64,000 nt of DNA from CADEDH01 sp041394285 (GCA_041394285.1 JAWKIL010000011.1:124001-188000); one strand, 5' to 3'; shown: positions 9,024 to 18,063, counted from the stretch's first letter. Made by a program: numbers and translations. Notes: a model not told the origin generated them from the sequence alone.

Positions 9024-11071
9024 CCACACCAGCCGTAGCCGGCCCGACCGTGCTCGCTCCCGCCGCCGCCCCCCGGCGGCGGGCGGCCAGCGGGGCACGG
9101 GGCGACCACCAGGCCCTCCACGACGCCTGGGAAGACCGCCCCGGGCTCGGCGGCTGGATCCGCACCGTCGACCACAAGCGGATCGGGGTGCGCTACGCCG
9201 TCACCGCCCTGACCTTCCTGCTCATCGGGGGCCTGGAAGCGCTGGCTCTGCGCACCCAGCTGGCCGTGCCCGACAACGACCTGCTGGGCCACGACGCCTA
9301 CAACCAGCTGATGACCATGCACGGCACCACCATGCTGTTGTGGTTCAACACCCCCATGTTCGCCGCCTTCGGGAACTACCTGATCCCGCTGCAGATCGGC
9401 GCCCGGGACATGGCTTTCCCCCGGCTCAACGCCCTGTCGTACTGGATCTTCCTGCTGTCGGGCCTGTTCGTCTACACCAGCTTCGCCGTGGGCGAGGCGC
9501 CGGACGGTGGCTGGTTCGCCTACACGCCGCTCACCTCGTCGGTCTACTCACCCGGCCGCAACCTCGACTTCTGGGCCATCGGCATCACGTTCCTCGGGAT
9601 CTCCACCACGGTGGGCGGCATCAACTTCATCGTCACCATCCTGCGGATGCGGGCCCCGGGCATGTCGTTGGCCCGGCTGCCGATCTTCGGTTGGACGATC
9701 CTGACCATGTCGTTCATGATCATCTTCGCCCTGCCCGCCGTGACCCTGGCCGGGGCGCTGCTGGAGGCCGACCGGGCCCTCGGGATGCACCTGTTCGACC
9801 CCAACGGGCTGGGCGATCCGCTGCTCTACCAGCACCTGTTCTGGATCTGGGGCCACCCCGAGGTCTACATCGTCTTCATCCCGGCCACCGGGATCATCTC
9901 CACCATCATCCCCACCTTCGCCCGCCGCCCCCTGGCCGCCCACAACCTGGTGATCGCCTCGGTGGTGGCCACCGGCTTCATCAGCTTCGGGTTGTGGGTG
10001 CACCACATGTTCGCCGCCGGCCTCCCCTTCCTCGTGGCGTCCTTTTTCTCCGCCGCCAGCCTGGTGATCGCCATCCCGTCGGGGATCCAGGTGCTGGCCT
10101 GGCTCACGACCCTGGTGGAAGGCCGCCGCCCCCGCCTCGATCCGCCCCTGCTCTTCGCGCTCGGCTTCATCGTCACCTTCGTGCTGGGCGGGTTCACCGG
10201 CGTGATGGTGGCCGTGGTCCCCTTCGACCAGGCGATCACCGACAGCTACTTCGTGGTGGCCCATTTCCACTATGTGTTGATCGGCGGCTCGGTGATGCCG
10301 ATCATGGCCGGCCTGTACTTCTGGTTCCCCAAGGTCACCGGGAAGGCGACCCACCCGTGGCTGGGGCGGGCCGCGTTCGCCGCCATCTTCGTCGGGTTCC
10401 ACGTGACGTTCTTCCCCCAACACATCCTCGGCCTGATGGGCATGCCCCGGCGGGTCTACACCTACGGTTCCGATCTGGGCTGGGACTGGCTCAACCTCCT
10501 GTCGAGCATCGGGGCGTTCGTGCTGGCCGCCGGCTTCGTCATGGTGGCCGTCGACCTGGTGCTGTCCTGGTGGCGAGGTGATCCGGCGCCCGACGACCCG
10601 TGGGGCGGCGAGACGCTGGAGTGGGCGCTGCCGTCGCCACCGCCGCCCTACAACTTCGCCGCCGCCCCGGTCGTCACCTCGCCCCGGCCGCTGTGGGGCG
10701 AGCCCGAAGCGGGCGACGGCAGCGCCGGAGACGCCGACGGGGACAGCGGCGGCCACGGGGACGTGGCCCGGGCAACGGGGCACCCGGCATGGGATCCGGT
10801 ACGGGTTCCCGTACCCACCATCGAACGCTACGAGGGCGAGGTGCTGGACGAACCACCCCACGGCCACCACCGGGCGGTGCTCACCTCGGTGCTCGACGCC
10901 ACCGACGTGCACGTGGTCACCATGCCCGGACCGTCGACCTGGCCGCTGGCCCTGGCCGCCGGTGTGTTGGCCCTGTCCACCGGCGTGCTGCTCCGCTCGG
11001 GGCTGGTGGTCGGCCTGGCCAGCGCCTGGATCGCCTGGTCCTTCTACCGCTGGCACCGGGAGGCGACATGA
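9020..11071 (+). CDS. ctaD: Cytochrome c oxidase subunit I with long C-terminal extension
   Basis: A 683-residue subunit I. It has TVDHKRIGVRY near the N-terminus, the CuB/His-Tyr region WGHPEVYIVF, the histidine pair WVHHMF and the haem-ligand stretch VVAHFHYVLIGG, so the catalytic core is intact. After about residue 540 there is an extension of some 140 residues: a Pro/Gly/Asp-rich linker, a conserved-looking soluble segment, then two membrane helices ending at the C-terminus. The final helices could stand in for a small subunit IV, which is not encoded separately here; that is inference. Translationally coupled to ctaC and ctaE by 4-base overlaps. Confidence 0.93.
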   Translation: MTTPAVAGPTVLAPAAAPRRRAASGARGDHQALHDAWEDRPGLGGWIRTVDHKRIGVRYAVTALTFLLIGGLEALALRTQLAVPDNDLLGHDAYNQLMTMHGTTMLLWFNTPMFAAFGNYLIPLQIGARDMAFPRLNALSYWIFLLSGLFVYTSFAVGEAPDGGWFAYTPLTSSVYSPGRNLDFWAIGITFLGISTTVGGINFIVTILRMRAPGMSLARLPIFGWTILTMSFMIIFALPAVTLAGALLEADRALGMHLFDPNGLGDPLLYQHLFWIWGHPEVYIVFIPATGIISTIIPTFARRPLAAHNLVIASVVATGFISFGLWVHHMFAAGLPFLVASFFSAASLVIAIPSGIQVLAWLTTLVEGRRPRLDPPLLFALGFIVTFVLGGFTGVMVAVVPFDQAITDSYFVVAHFHYVLIGGSVMPIMAGLYFWFPKVTGKATHPWLGRAAFAAIFVGFHVTFFPQHILGLMGMPRRVYTYGSDLGWDWLNLLSSIGAFVLAAGFVMVAVDLVLSWWRGDPAPDDPWGGETLEWALPSPPPPYNFAAAPVVTSPRPLWGEPEAGDGSAGDADGDSGGHGDVARATGHPAWDPVRVPVPTIERYEGEVLDEPPHGHHRAVLTSVLDATDVHVVTMPGPSTWPLALAAGVLALSTGVLLRSGLVVGLASAWIAWSFYRWHREAT

Positions 11072-11769
11072 CGGCGGGTACCGGAGCGGCGCCGCTGACC
11101 ACCGACCGGACGGCGTTGGCCGAAGCCCGGGCCCCCGACCTGGGGCCCACCGATCGTCCCTCCATGGGTCCCCTGGCCGGCCGCTCACTCGCCTGGTGGG
11201 GCATGGTGATGGCGATCACGACCGAGGCCATGATCTTCGCCCTGCTCCTGTTCGCCTGGTTCTACCTGTGGACCAAGGCAGACCGGTGGCCGCCGCCGGG
11301 CGATCCCCTCACCGACCTCGGACCGTTCACCATCGGCCGCACGGTGCTGCTGCTCGGCAGCTCGCTACCGGTGCAGCTGGCGGAGCGCCGGGTGAAGGCG
11401 GGCGACCGGCGGGGCATGCTGGCCTGGCTCGCCCTGGGGTGGGCGATGGCCGCCGTCTTCCTCGGCGGCCACGTGGACGAGACGATCAGGATGTGGAGTG
11501 AGCTGCGCCCCTCCACCGACGCCTACGGCTCGCTCGTCTACCTGATCACCAACCTGCACGCCCTCCACCTGATCATCGGCCTGCTGTTCCTGGCCTTCGT
11601 GTTCGGCCGCGGCCTCCAGGGCCGCTACACCGGCGACGGCGAGGGCCACCTCGGCCACGGCGACGTGACGGTGACGGTGCTCTACTGGCACTTCGTGGAC
11701 GCCGTCTGGGTGGCGGTGTTCTCGTCGCTCTATCTGGCCCCCCACTTCGGCGGCCCGGGCGGCGGGTGA
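11068..11769 (+). CDS. ctaE: Cytochrome c oxidase subunit III
   Basis: A 233-residue protein with five membrane helices typical of the five-helix subunit III. Family stretches are visible: WWGMVMAITTEAMIFALLL near residue 45, TNLHALHLIIG near residue 165 and LYWHFVDAVWVAVF near the C-terminus. Subunit III stabilises the CuB-haem site and binds lipid. Start ATG 11068 overlaps the ctaD stop (ATGA), and the next gene starts within its stop (GTGA), so ctaC-ctaD-ctaE and the CDF transporter are one transcription unit. Confidence 0.93.
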   Translation: MTAGTGAAPLTTDRTALAEARAPDLGPTDRPSMGPLAGRSLAWWGMVMAITTEAMIFALLLFAWFYLWTKADRWPPPGDPLTDLGPFTIGRTVLLLGSSLPVQLAERRVKAGDRRGMLAWLALGWAMAAVFLGGHVDETIRMWSELRPSTDAYGSLVYLITNLHALHLIIGLLFLAFVFGRGLQGRYTGDGEGHLGHGDVTVTVLYWHFVDAVWVAVFSSLYLAPHFGGPGGG

Positions 11770-12701
11770 GCGGGGACGACGCCGCCCACCCCCGGGAGCG
11801 CGGCTCCTCGGAGGAGAGCCGGGGAGCGGTACTGGCCGCCCTGGCGGCCAACGTGTCCATCGCCATCGCCAAGGCCGTGGCCTTCGCCATCACCGGCTCG
11901 GTGTCGATGCTGGCCGAGACGTTCCACTCGGTGGCCGACTCGGGCAATCAGGGCCTGCTGCTGGTGGGGCGGTGGCGGGGTGGGCAACCGGCCGACGAGG
12001 ACCACCCGTTCGGCCACGGCGGCGAACGCTACTTCTGGGGCTTCGTGGTGGCCGTGCTGCTGTTCGCCCTCGGCTCGCTGTTCGCCCTGCTCGAAGGGGA
12101 GGAGAAGCTGCGCCACCCCCACGACCCCGGCTCGCCGGTGGCGCCGCTGGTGGTGATCGGGCTGGCCTTCGTGTTCGAGGGGCTGTCGCTGGTGAAGGCG
12201 GTGCGCACGGCCCGCCGCGAGCCCGGGAGCCGCCCCTGGTTCCGGTTCATCCACCGCACCAAGAACGCCGAGCTGCCGGTGGTGCTGTTGGAGGACTCGG
12301 GGGCGCTGGTGGGCCTGGTGTTCGCCGCGGTGGGCATCGTGCTGGCCGACGTCACCGGCAACGCCCGCTTCGACGCCCTGGGCAGCCTCGCCATCGGCCT
12401 CCTCCTGGGGGTGATCGCCATCACCCTGGCCATCGAGATGAAGAGCCTGCTGGTGGGAGAATCGGCCACCCCCGAGGCCATCGACGCCCTCAGCCGGGCG
12501 CTGCGCTCCACTCCCGGGGTGAGCGAGCTCCGCTCGCTGCAGACCCTCCAGCTCGGGCCGGAGGAACTGCTGGTGACGGCGGAGATCCGCCTCGAGCGGA
12601 CGGGTTCGGTGGACGACGCCGTGGGTGTGGTGGCCGACGCCACCCGCCGGGCCCGGGAAGCAGCGGGAGGCCGGAGCCACGTCCACGTGACGCCGGCCTA
12701 G
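11766..12701 (+). CDS. Cation diffusion facilitator (CDF) metal transporter
   Basis: A 311-residue CDF protein, GTG start overlapping the ctaE stop. It has about five to six membrane helices and the family HSVAD metal-site motif (ETFHSVADSGNQ, residues about 55-66), followed by DHPFGHGGERYFW, the second conserved CDF stretch. The C-terminal region (about residue 230 on) is the cytoplasmic dimerisation domain. CDF exporters move Zn, Mn, Fe or Co against protons. Its position in the oxidase operon suggests a link to metal supply or export around oxidase assembly, but the metal cannot be told from sequence. Confidence 0.88.
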   Translation: MSGDDAAHPRERGSSEESRGAVLAALAANVSIAIAKAVAFAITGSVSMLAETFHSVADSGNQGLLLVGRWRGGQPADEDHPFGHGGERYFWGFVVAVLLFALGSLFALLEGEEKLRHPHDPGSPVAPLVVIGLAFVFEGLSLVKAVRTARREPGSRPWFRFIHRTKNAELPVVLLEDSGALVGLVFAAVGIVLADVTGNARFDALGSLAIGLLLGVIAITLAIEMKSLLVGESATPEAIDALSRALRSTPGVSELRSLQTLQLGPEELLVTAEIRLERTGSVDDAVGVVADATRRAREAAGGRSHVHVTPA

Positions 12702-12720
12702 GGACGGCCGGGACCGCGCC

Positions 12721-13983
12721 GTGGCCGCCGTGCTCGTGTTCGGCATCACCCTGCTGGTGGCGGTGTTCGTGTCCGGCCTGGCCCAGCGGTCGAGCCTCGT
12801 GTCCACGGCGGCGGTGTTCCTGCTGGGCGGGGTGATGGGCCACCTCACGGGGGTGCTGGTGTATTCGGCCACCAGCGGGCCCGTGTCGGAGACGGCCAGC
12901 CTGGCCCTGTTCGCCGTGCTGTTCACCGACGGGATGAAGGCCGGTCTGGAGGACCTGCAGGGCGCATGGCGGGCACCGGGCCGGCTCCTGCTGATCGGGC
13001 TCCCCCTGGCCATGATGGGTTACGCCGTGGCCTCCCACCTGCTGGTGGGACTCGACTGGAAGCACGCCCTGTTGCTGGGGGCCGTGCTCAGCCCCACCGA
13101 CCCGGTGTTCGCCCAGGCCATCGTGGGCCGGGAAGAGGTGCCGGGCCGGGTCCGTCACCTGCTGAACGTGGAGAGCGGGCTGAACGACGGGCTCGCCCTG
13201 CCGCTGGTGCTCGTGCTCACCGACATCAACGTGGAGGAGCCGACGGCCGCCACCCGGCTCGTGGCCGAGCTGGCCGGCGGTCTCCTCATCGGGCTGGCCG
13301 TCCCCCTGGCCGCCTCCCTCGTGCGGCGGGTGGCGTCAGCCTCCCCGTCGGCCACCTATGTGCCGTTGGGGGCGGTGGCCACCGCCCTGATCATCCTGGC
13401 CACCACACGGCTGGTGGGGGCGAACGAGTACGTCGCCGCCTTCGCCGCCGGGAGCGCCATCGCCACCGTGGCCCCCCGCCTGCGGGAGGAGTTCGAGGTC
13501 TTCGGCGAGCTGCTGGCCGAGCTGTTGAAGCTGGCCGCTCTCCTCGCCTTCGGCGCCCTGCTCACCCCCGCCCTCCTTTCCGGCATCGGCTTCGGCGGCT
13601 GGGGCTTCGTGATCCTCGCCCTGTTCTTCATCCGCCCGATGTCGGTGACGCTGGCCATGATCGGCCGCCGGGTCCCGAACACCGAGCTGGCCACCGTGGC
13701 CTGGTTCGGGCCCAAGGGGTTCGCCTCGGCCATCTACGCCATCATCGTGCTCCGGGCCGGGGTGAGCCAGGCCGACGTGCTGTTCAACCTGGCGGCGGTC
13801 ACCGTGGCCGTGTCGATCATCCTGCACTCCTCGACCGACGTGCCCATCGCCCGCTTCTTCGCCCGGGCGGGCGAGCTGAACGACGAGGTCGACGATCTGC
13901 CGCCGACCACTGACGGCCCGGCGCCGGCCGAGGCGCCGCCAACGCCGCCGGGCGACGACCGGTCCGGCAACCGCCCCGTGTAG
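12721..13983 (+). CDS. CPA1-type cation:proton antiporter
   Basis: A 420-residue protein with GTG start and about twelve membrane helices, matching the Na+/H+ exchanger (CPA1/NhaP) family: LSPTDPVFAQAIVGREEVP and VESGLNDGLALPLVLVL are the conserved transport-site segments with the ND pair (residues about 157-158), and WFGPKGFASAIYAIIVL lies in the C-terminal half. A hydrophilic Pro-rich tail follows. It probably exchanges Na+ or K+ for protons. It lies 19 bases after the CDF gene, on the same strand. Confidence 0.88.
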   Translation: MAAVLVFGITLLVAVFVSGLAQRSSLVSTAAVFLLGGVMGHLTGVLVYSATSGPVSETASLALFAVLFTDGMKAGLEDLQGAWRAPGRLLLIGLPLAMMGYAVASHLLVGLDWKHALLLGAVLSPTDPVFAQAIVGREEVPGRVRHLLNVESGLNDGLALPLVLVLTDINVEEPTAATRLVAELAGGLLIGLAVPLAASLVRRVASASPSATYVPLGAVATALIILATTRLVGANEYVAAFAAGSAIATVAPRLREEFEVFGELLAELLKLAALLAFGALLTPALLSGIGFGGWGFVILALFFIRPMSVTLAMIGRRVPNTELATVAWFGPKGFASAIYAIIVLRAGVSQADVLFNLAAVTVAVSIILHSSTDVPIARFFARAGELNDEVDDLPPTTDGPAPAEAPPTPPGDDRSGNRPV

Positions 13984-13989
13984 CCGGCC

Positions 13990-14037
13990 CCCGTTTAGCT
14001 GGCGCCCCGTTTAGCTGGCGCCCCGTTTAGCTGGCGC
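13990..14037. repeat. 16-bp tandem repeat, 3 perfect copies
   Basis: Three identical units CCCGTTTAGCTGGCGC at 13990-14005, 14006-14021 and 14022-14037, starting 7 bases after the antiporter stop codon. No coding function. Same type of location as the other tandem arrays in this window. Confidence 0.95.
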
Positions 14038-14060
14038 CGGCGACGGGCAGGGCCCAAGCG

Positions 14061-14459
14061 GTGCACGAAGACGTCGAACAGCGAGCGGCCGGGACCCGGG
14101 AGCCGGGGCTGGCGCTTTTGTCGTTCGCTCTGTTCGGCGGGCTGACGGCCTGGACCGTGCACCTGGTGGCTCTGGCCGCGCTCGTCGCCCCGGCGTGTAC
14201 CCACGGGCTCAGCTGGGTGCAGAACGTCGTGACGGTGGTCACCGCCGGTGTCGCCGTGGCGTCGATGGCGGCCGGGTTGCGCCTGGTACCCCAGCCGGCG
14301 GGGGGCACGCCGGCCCGCAACGACCTCGGCCCCCGGCCCGGCATCGAGCGGGACCACCTTCTCGGCTTCCTCGGCGTGGTCCTCGGGGCCGTCTCGCTGC
14401 TGCTGATCGTGCTGGAGGGGGCGCCCGTGCTCGTGCTCGACGCCTGCCGGTACACCTGA
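14061..14459 (+). CDS. Small membrane protein in the oxidase cluster
   Basis: A 132-residue protein of unknown function with GTG start at 14061 and three predicted membrane helices (about residues 18-44, 50-72 and 98-122). I do not recognise a named family. It sits one base before the CtaG-cytochrome c gene, so the two are probably co-translated, which suggests a role with oxidase assembly or as an accessory subunit. The gene is preceded by the 16-bp tandem repeat. Confidence 0.7.
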   Translation: MHEDVEQRAAGTREPGLALLSFALFGGLTAWTVHLVALAALVAPACTHGLSWVQNVVTVVTAGVAVASMAAGLRLVPQPAGGTPARNDLGPRPGIERDHLLGFLGVVLGAVSLLLIVLEGAPVLVLDACRYT

Positions 14460-14460
14460 G

Positions 14461-15480
14461 ATGGCGCTGATCCGTCGACCGTGGCTGCTGGTGACAGCCT
14501 TCGTGGTGACGGCGGTGGCCGTGGCGCCGCCCATCGGCGGCTGGGCCGACGAGTTGCTGCTCGGCCACATGGCCCAGCATCTGGTGCTGGCGGTGGTGGT
14601 GCCGCTGTTGGCGGCGGGGGGCCTGCGGCGCCCGACGCCGGTCGGCGGCGGACGGCTGGCCCTGGTGACGGCGGCCCACGTCGGCACGCTCGCCGTGTGG
14701 CACCTGCCCGCCCTCTACGACGGCGCCGTCGACAGCTCCCGGCTCCACGCCGTGGAGCACCTGACGATGCTGGCCGGCGGGTTGGCCTTCTGGCCGCTGG
14801 TGCTGGTGTCGCCCGGGGGGCTCCTCGCCCTGTTCACCGCCGGGCTGGGGTCGGGGGCCCTGGCCGCCCTGCTCACGCTCAGCCCCCGCCCCCTCTACCA
14901 GGCCCATCTGGTGTCGGCCCCGGCCCACGGCCTCACCGCCCTGGGCGACCAGCAACTGGCGGGGGCCGTGATGTGGGTCCCCGGCGGGCTCGTCTACGCC
15001 GGTGTGGCCGTCGCCCTGCTGCTGCGGTGGCTGGCCCGGGAGCCGGCACCCGACACCGCCCGACCCTGGCCGGCCGCCACCGGCTTCCTCGGCTGGGCGC
15101 CGACGGCGTCCCTGCTGCCGCTGGCCCTGCTGGGGGCGGTGGCCCTGACGGTCGCCGGGTGCGGGGCCACGGCGGTGCAGCGCAGCCCGGTGGTGCCCTT
15201 CGGCGATCCGGGCCAGGGAGCCGAGGCCATCAGCGCCTATGGCTGCGGCTCCTGCCACGAGATCCCGGGCATCAGGCGGGCCGACGGGTTGGTGGGGCCG
15301 CCCCTCGACCGGTTCGGGAGGCGGTCGTTCATCGCCGGCGAGCTGCCCAACACCCCCGACAATCTCGTGACCTGGGTGATGGACCCCCAGGCGGTGGAGC
15401 CGGGGACCGCCATGCCCAACCTCGACGTCACCGAGGCCGACGCCCGGGACATCGCCGCCTATCTCGAGAGCCTGACCTGA
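14461..15480 (+). CDS. CtaG-like membrane protein fused to cytochrome c domain
   Basis: A 339-residue fusion. Residues 1 to about 210 resemble the caa3_CtaG family (HMAQHLVLAVVVPLLAAGG, YDGAVDSSRLHAVEHLTML), with about six helices. After a further helix comes LTVAGCGA, then a cytochrome c domain with CGSCH at about residues 261-265 and a distal methionine candidate in PGTAMPNLDV. CtaG proteins help insert copper into caa3-type oxidases; a haem domain on the same chain suggests electron delivery coupled to copper insertion or a redox sensor. It ends the respiratory block and is followed by a repeat and a strong hairpin. Confidence 0.82.
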   Translation: MALIRRPWLLVTAFVVTAVAVAPPIGGWADELLLGHMAQHLVLAVVVPLLAAGGLRRPTPVGGGRLALVTAAHVGTLAVWHLPALYDGAVDSSRLHAVEHLTMLAGGLAFWPLVLVSPGGLLALFTAGLGSGALAALLTLSPRPLYQAHLVSAPAHGLTALGDQQLAGAVMWVPGGLVYAGVAVALLLRWLAREPAPDTARPWPAATGFLGWAPTASLLPLALLGAVALTVAGCGATAVQRSPVVPFGDPGQGAEAISAYGCGSCHEIPGIRRADGLVGPPLDRFGRRSFIAGELPNTPDNLVTWVMDPQAVEPGTAMPNLDVTEADARDIAAYLESLT

Positions 15481-15490
15481 CCGACAGGCC

Positions 15491-15564
15491 AACAGGCTGT
15501 GCGGTGGCCAGCGGGCTGTGCGGTGGCCAGCGGGCTGTGCGGTGGCCGGCGGGTTGGCGGTGGC
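15491..15564. repeat. 19-bp tandem repeat, nearly 4 copies
   Basis: Units of 19 bases (AGCGGGCTGTGCGGTGGCC) at 15491-15509 (two changes), 15510-15528 and 15529-15547, with a degenerate 17-base copy to 15564. Begins 11 bases after the CtaG-fusion stop codon. Confidence 0.9.
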
Positions 15565-15565
15565 A

Positions 15566-15613
15566 GGCGGAGCCGGATCGGACCACTTCCGCACGCCGCG
15601 ATCCGGCTCCGCC
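15566..15613. terminator. Bidirectional hairpin between converging genes
   Basis: Perfect 15-base inverted repeat: GGCGGAGCCGGATCG at 15566-15580 and its complement at 15599-15613, loop of 18 bases. No T-run. It lies between the CtaG-fusion gene (plus) and the glycosyltransferase gene (minus), so it can terminate both. Confidence 0.75.
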
Positions 15614-15676
15614 GCCTCCCCCGCCATGCGGGCCGAACCGGCGGTGGCCGCTGTAACACCTCCGGTCGCGGCCGCA

Positions 15677-16711
15677 CTACCCCAGGGGGCCGCCGGCCAA
15701 ACCCGGGGTGTCGGCGCCACCGGGGGGCACGGTCTCGGCCAACTCCGACCGGCCGATCCGGCGGAGCCCCACATGGGCCGTCAGCACCGCGTCCCAGTCG
15801 GCCACGAACCGGCCCAGGCCGAACCGGGTGCGGGCCGTGCGCCGAGCGTTGGCCCCCAGCCGGGCGGCCGCATCGGGCCGCTCGATGAGATGGCGCATCC
15901 GGGCCGCCAGCGCCCCTTCGTCGGTCTCGGCGTAGCCGTTGTGGCCGGAGCGGATCACGGTCGACATCTCGGTGGTGGCCAGCGCCACCACCGGTAGGCC
16001 CACCAGCATCGCCTCGCACACGCTGAGCCCCAGGCTCGTCCACCGGATCGGGTTGAACAGGAACCGGTAGGAGGCGAGGAGCGCCGGTAGCTCCCCGTGG
16101 GGCACCTCACCCCGCCCGCCCAGTCGCTCGCTGCCCATGCCGACGAGGTCGAGCGGCACCTGGGTCGCCAGGCGCTCGAACACGTCGGCGCCGAGCCGGC
16201 GGCCCCGGCGGTCGAGGTCGTTGACCACCACCACACCCCGGTCCCGGGAGCCGTGCCACCGTACCCCGGCCGGCACGGTCACCCCGTGCTCCACCACGGC
16301 CGTGGGGCACGGGCCGCAGTCCCACATCAGCCGGTTGAACGGGGTGACGTGGACGACCAGCACCTCGGGATCGTCGACGGGGTGGACGGTGTCGGTGGGG
16401 CTGCCCCGGGGCGGATCATGCTCCAGGTGCAGGCGGGGCAGCCGGCGCTGGGACGGCGACAGGATCTCGTGCTGGTCCACCAGCCAGTTGCGGTGCGATT
16501 GGAAGAGCACGGCGTCGAGCTCCAGGTCCGCCACCTGCGCCGCCGGCACCTCGTAGAGGTTGTCGGGCCAGCGCAGCGTGCCGCTGCGGCCGCCGTAGCC
16601 CTCGGGCCGGCCCGGCTTCACCGGCACGATCAGGTCGTGGGGAATGTGCGACAGGTACCACAGGTAGGCCCCGTGGACGTGCCAGGTCAGGATGCGCAGC
16701 CGCCGGGGCAC
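15677..16711 (-). CDS. Glycosyltransferase, GT-B fold (GT1/GT4-like)
   Basis: A 344-residue protein beginning PRRLRILTWHVHGAYLWYLS, typical of GT-B transferases that start with a Rossmann strand and a donor-side histidine. The C-terminal half has the nucleotide-sugar region (FNPIRWTSLGLSVCEAMLVGLPVVAL), with the conserved glutamate in SVCEAM. The GTG start at 16711 has GGGAG seven bases upstream and lies just after the stop of the GT9 gene; the longer upstream frame is only the overlap with that gene. It is the last gene of a minus-strand glycan cluster. The acceptor is unknown. Confidence 0.82.
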   Translation of the reverse strand: MPRRLRILTWHVHGAYLWYLSHIPHDLIVPVKPGRPEGYGGRSGTLRWPDNLYEVPAAQVADLELDAVLFQSHRNWLVDQHEILSPSQRRLPRLHLEHDPPRGSPTDTVHPVDDPEVLVVHVTPFNRLMWDCGPCPTAVVEHGVTVPAGVRWHGSRDRGVVVVNDLDRRGRRLGADVFERLATQVPLDLVGMGSERLGGRGEVPHGELPALLASYRFLFNPIRWTSLGLSVCEAMLVGLPVVALATTEMSTVIRSGHNGYAETDEGALAARMRHLIERPDAAARLGANARRTARTRFGLGRFVADWDAVLTAHVGLRRIGRSELAETVPPGGADTPGLAGGPLG

Positions 16712-16728
16712 TGTCGGCTCCCGGCGGC

Positions 16729-18063
16729 TCAGCCCGCACCCGCCGCCAGCGCCGGCAGGTCGCCCGTCCCCTGGCCCCCCGCTGCAGGCAGCGCCGTGGC
16801 TGCAGGCAGTGCCGTACCTGCAGGCAGTGCTGTGGCTGCAGGCAGTGCCGTGGCTGCAGGCAGTGCCGTGGCTGCAGGCAGTGCGATGGGCGGGGCGGGC
16901 TGGAGGAGATCGGCCGCCGCCGCCAGCACATGGTCGGCGGTGATGTCGAGGCAGGCCAGGTCGAAGGGACAGTCGAAGCCGTAGCAGGGATGGCACGAGG
17001 TTGGCCGGCGCAGGAGCCGGGCCGGGGCGGAGCGGGGCGCCCACTGGCTCTCCAGCTCCGTCCCGGCGAAGGCGACCACCATCGGCCGGCCGAACGCCTC
17101 GGCCAGGTGCATCGGTCCCGAGTTGTTGGTCACCACCAACGCCGCCCCTGCCACCAGGGCCGCCAGCTCAGGCACGGAGGTCCGGCCCGACAGGTCCGCC
17201 GTTGCCACCGGCAGATCGCCTCCGGCGGCCGAGACGCTGCCCGGCGACGACGTGACGCTCTGGCGGCTGGCGGCGAGCACCGTGGCCGCCAGATCGTGGT
17301 CGTTGGCGCCGCCCACGATCACCGACGCCAGTCCCAGGCGGCGCAGACCGGACACCACCTCGCCGAACCGTTCAGCCGGCCAGCGCCGGGACCGGGCGCT
17401 GGCCCCGGGAGCCACCACGACGTAGGGCCGCAGCGGGTCACCGCCCGCCTCCCGAAGCAGGCGCTGGGCCGAGTAGGCGGCCGGCAGCGGCACCTCCAGC
17501 TCCAGCTGGTCGCCTTGGGCCGGAACCCCGGCCGCCGCCACCAACCGCAGGTTGCGCAGGGCCTGATGCTCCTCGTCGGGCCCCGGCGCCACCGCCGTGG
17601 TGAGCGTGGCCCCGCCGAACTCCTTCGACTCCCCCACCCGCACCGGGATGCCGGCCAGATGGCAGAAATAGGCCGGGGGCAGCGCCGACTGGGCCCAGCT
17701 GGTGAAGATGAAGGCCGTATCGAAGCGGGCCTGGCGCAGACGGGAGATGGCGGCGATGTCGCCGTACCAGTCGGCCCCGTCCGGGCTGAGCTGCTGCCAC
17801 AGGGCGTCGAGCACGAACACCTCGTCGACCCAGGGCAGCAGCGGCGCCAGGCGGGCCCCGGTAGCCGACGCCAGCAGGGCCAGGTGGGCGTCGGGGTGGC
17901 GGGCCCGCAGCGCCCGCAGCGCCGGGGTGAGCAGCACCACGTCGCCCAGGTTGTCGAGCCGCACGGCCAGGATGCGGTGCGGCTCCCGGTCGGACGTGGC
18001 GGCGCCGGTGGCGCCGGTGGCGCCGGTGGCGCCGGGATCAGACGGCAATGAGGTGGGGTGCAT
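16729..18063 (-). CDS. GT9 (heptosyltransferase-like) glycosyltransferase with C-terminal repeats
   Basis: A 444-residue GT9-family protein: RILAVRLDNLGDVVLLTPAL at residues about 30-50, VVVAPGASARSRRWPAERF in the middle and VTNNSGPMHLAEAFGRP, the family's nucleotide-sugar loop, in the C-terminal half. A CHPCYGFDCPF cysteine cluster near residue 370 resembles that of WaaF/RfaF-type proteins. The N-terminus carries a short GATGATGAT run (9-base repeat) and the C-terminus an Ala-Thr-Leu-Pro repeat encoded by six 18-base units. GT9 enzymes add heptose to LPS in Gram-negatives; in an actinobacterium the product is probably another surface glycan. Confidence 0.85.
   Translation of the reverse strand: MHPTSLPSDPGATGATGATGAATSDREPHRILAVRLDNLGDVVLLTPALRALRARHPDAHLALLASATGARLAPLLPWVDEVFVLDALWQQLSPDGADWYGDIAAISRLRQARFDTAFIFTSWAQSALPPAYFCHLAGIPVRVGESKEFGGATLTTAVAPGPDEEHQALRNLRLVAAAGVPAQGDQLELEVPLPAAYSAQRLLREAGGDPLRPYVVVAPGASARSRRWPAERFGEVVSGLRRLGLASVIVGGANDHDLAATVLAASRQSVTSSPGSVSAAGGDLPVATADLSGRTSVPELAALVAGAALVVTNNSGPMHLAEAFGRPMVVAFAGTELESQWAPRSAPARLLRRPTSCHPCYGFDCPFDLACLDITADHVLAAAADLLQPAPPIALPAATALPAATALPAATALPAGTALPAATALPAAGGQGTGDLPALAAGAG
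16782..16889. repeat. 18-bp tandem repeat, 6 copies, inside the GT9 gene
   Basis: Six 18-base units (CTGCAGGCAGTGCCGTGG with point changes) at 16782, 16800, 16818, 16836, 16854 and 16872. In frame in the GT9 gene they encode repeated ALPAAT. Copy-number change would keep the frame. Confidence 0.95.
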
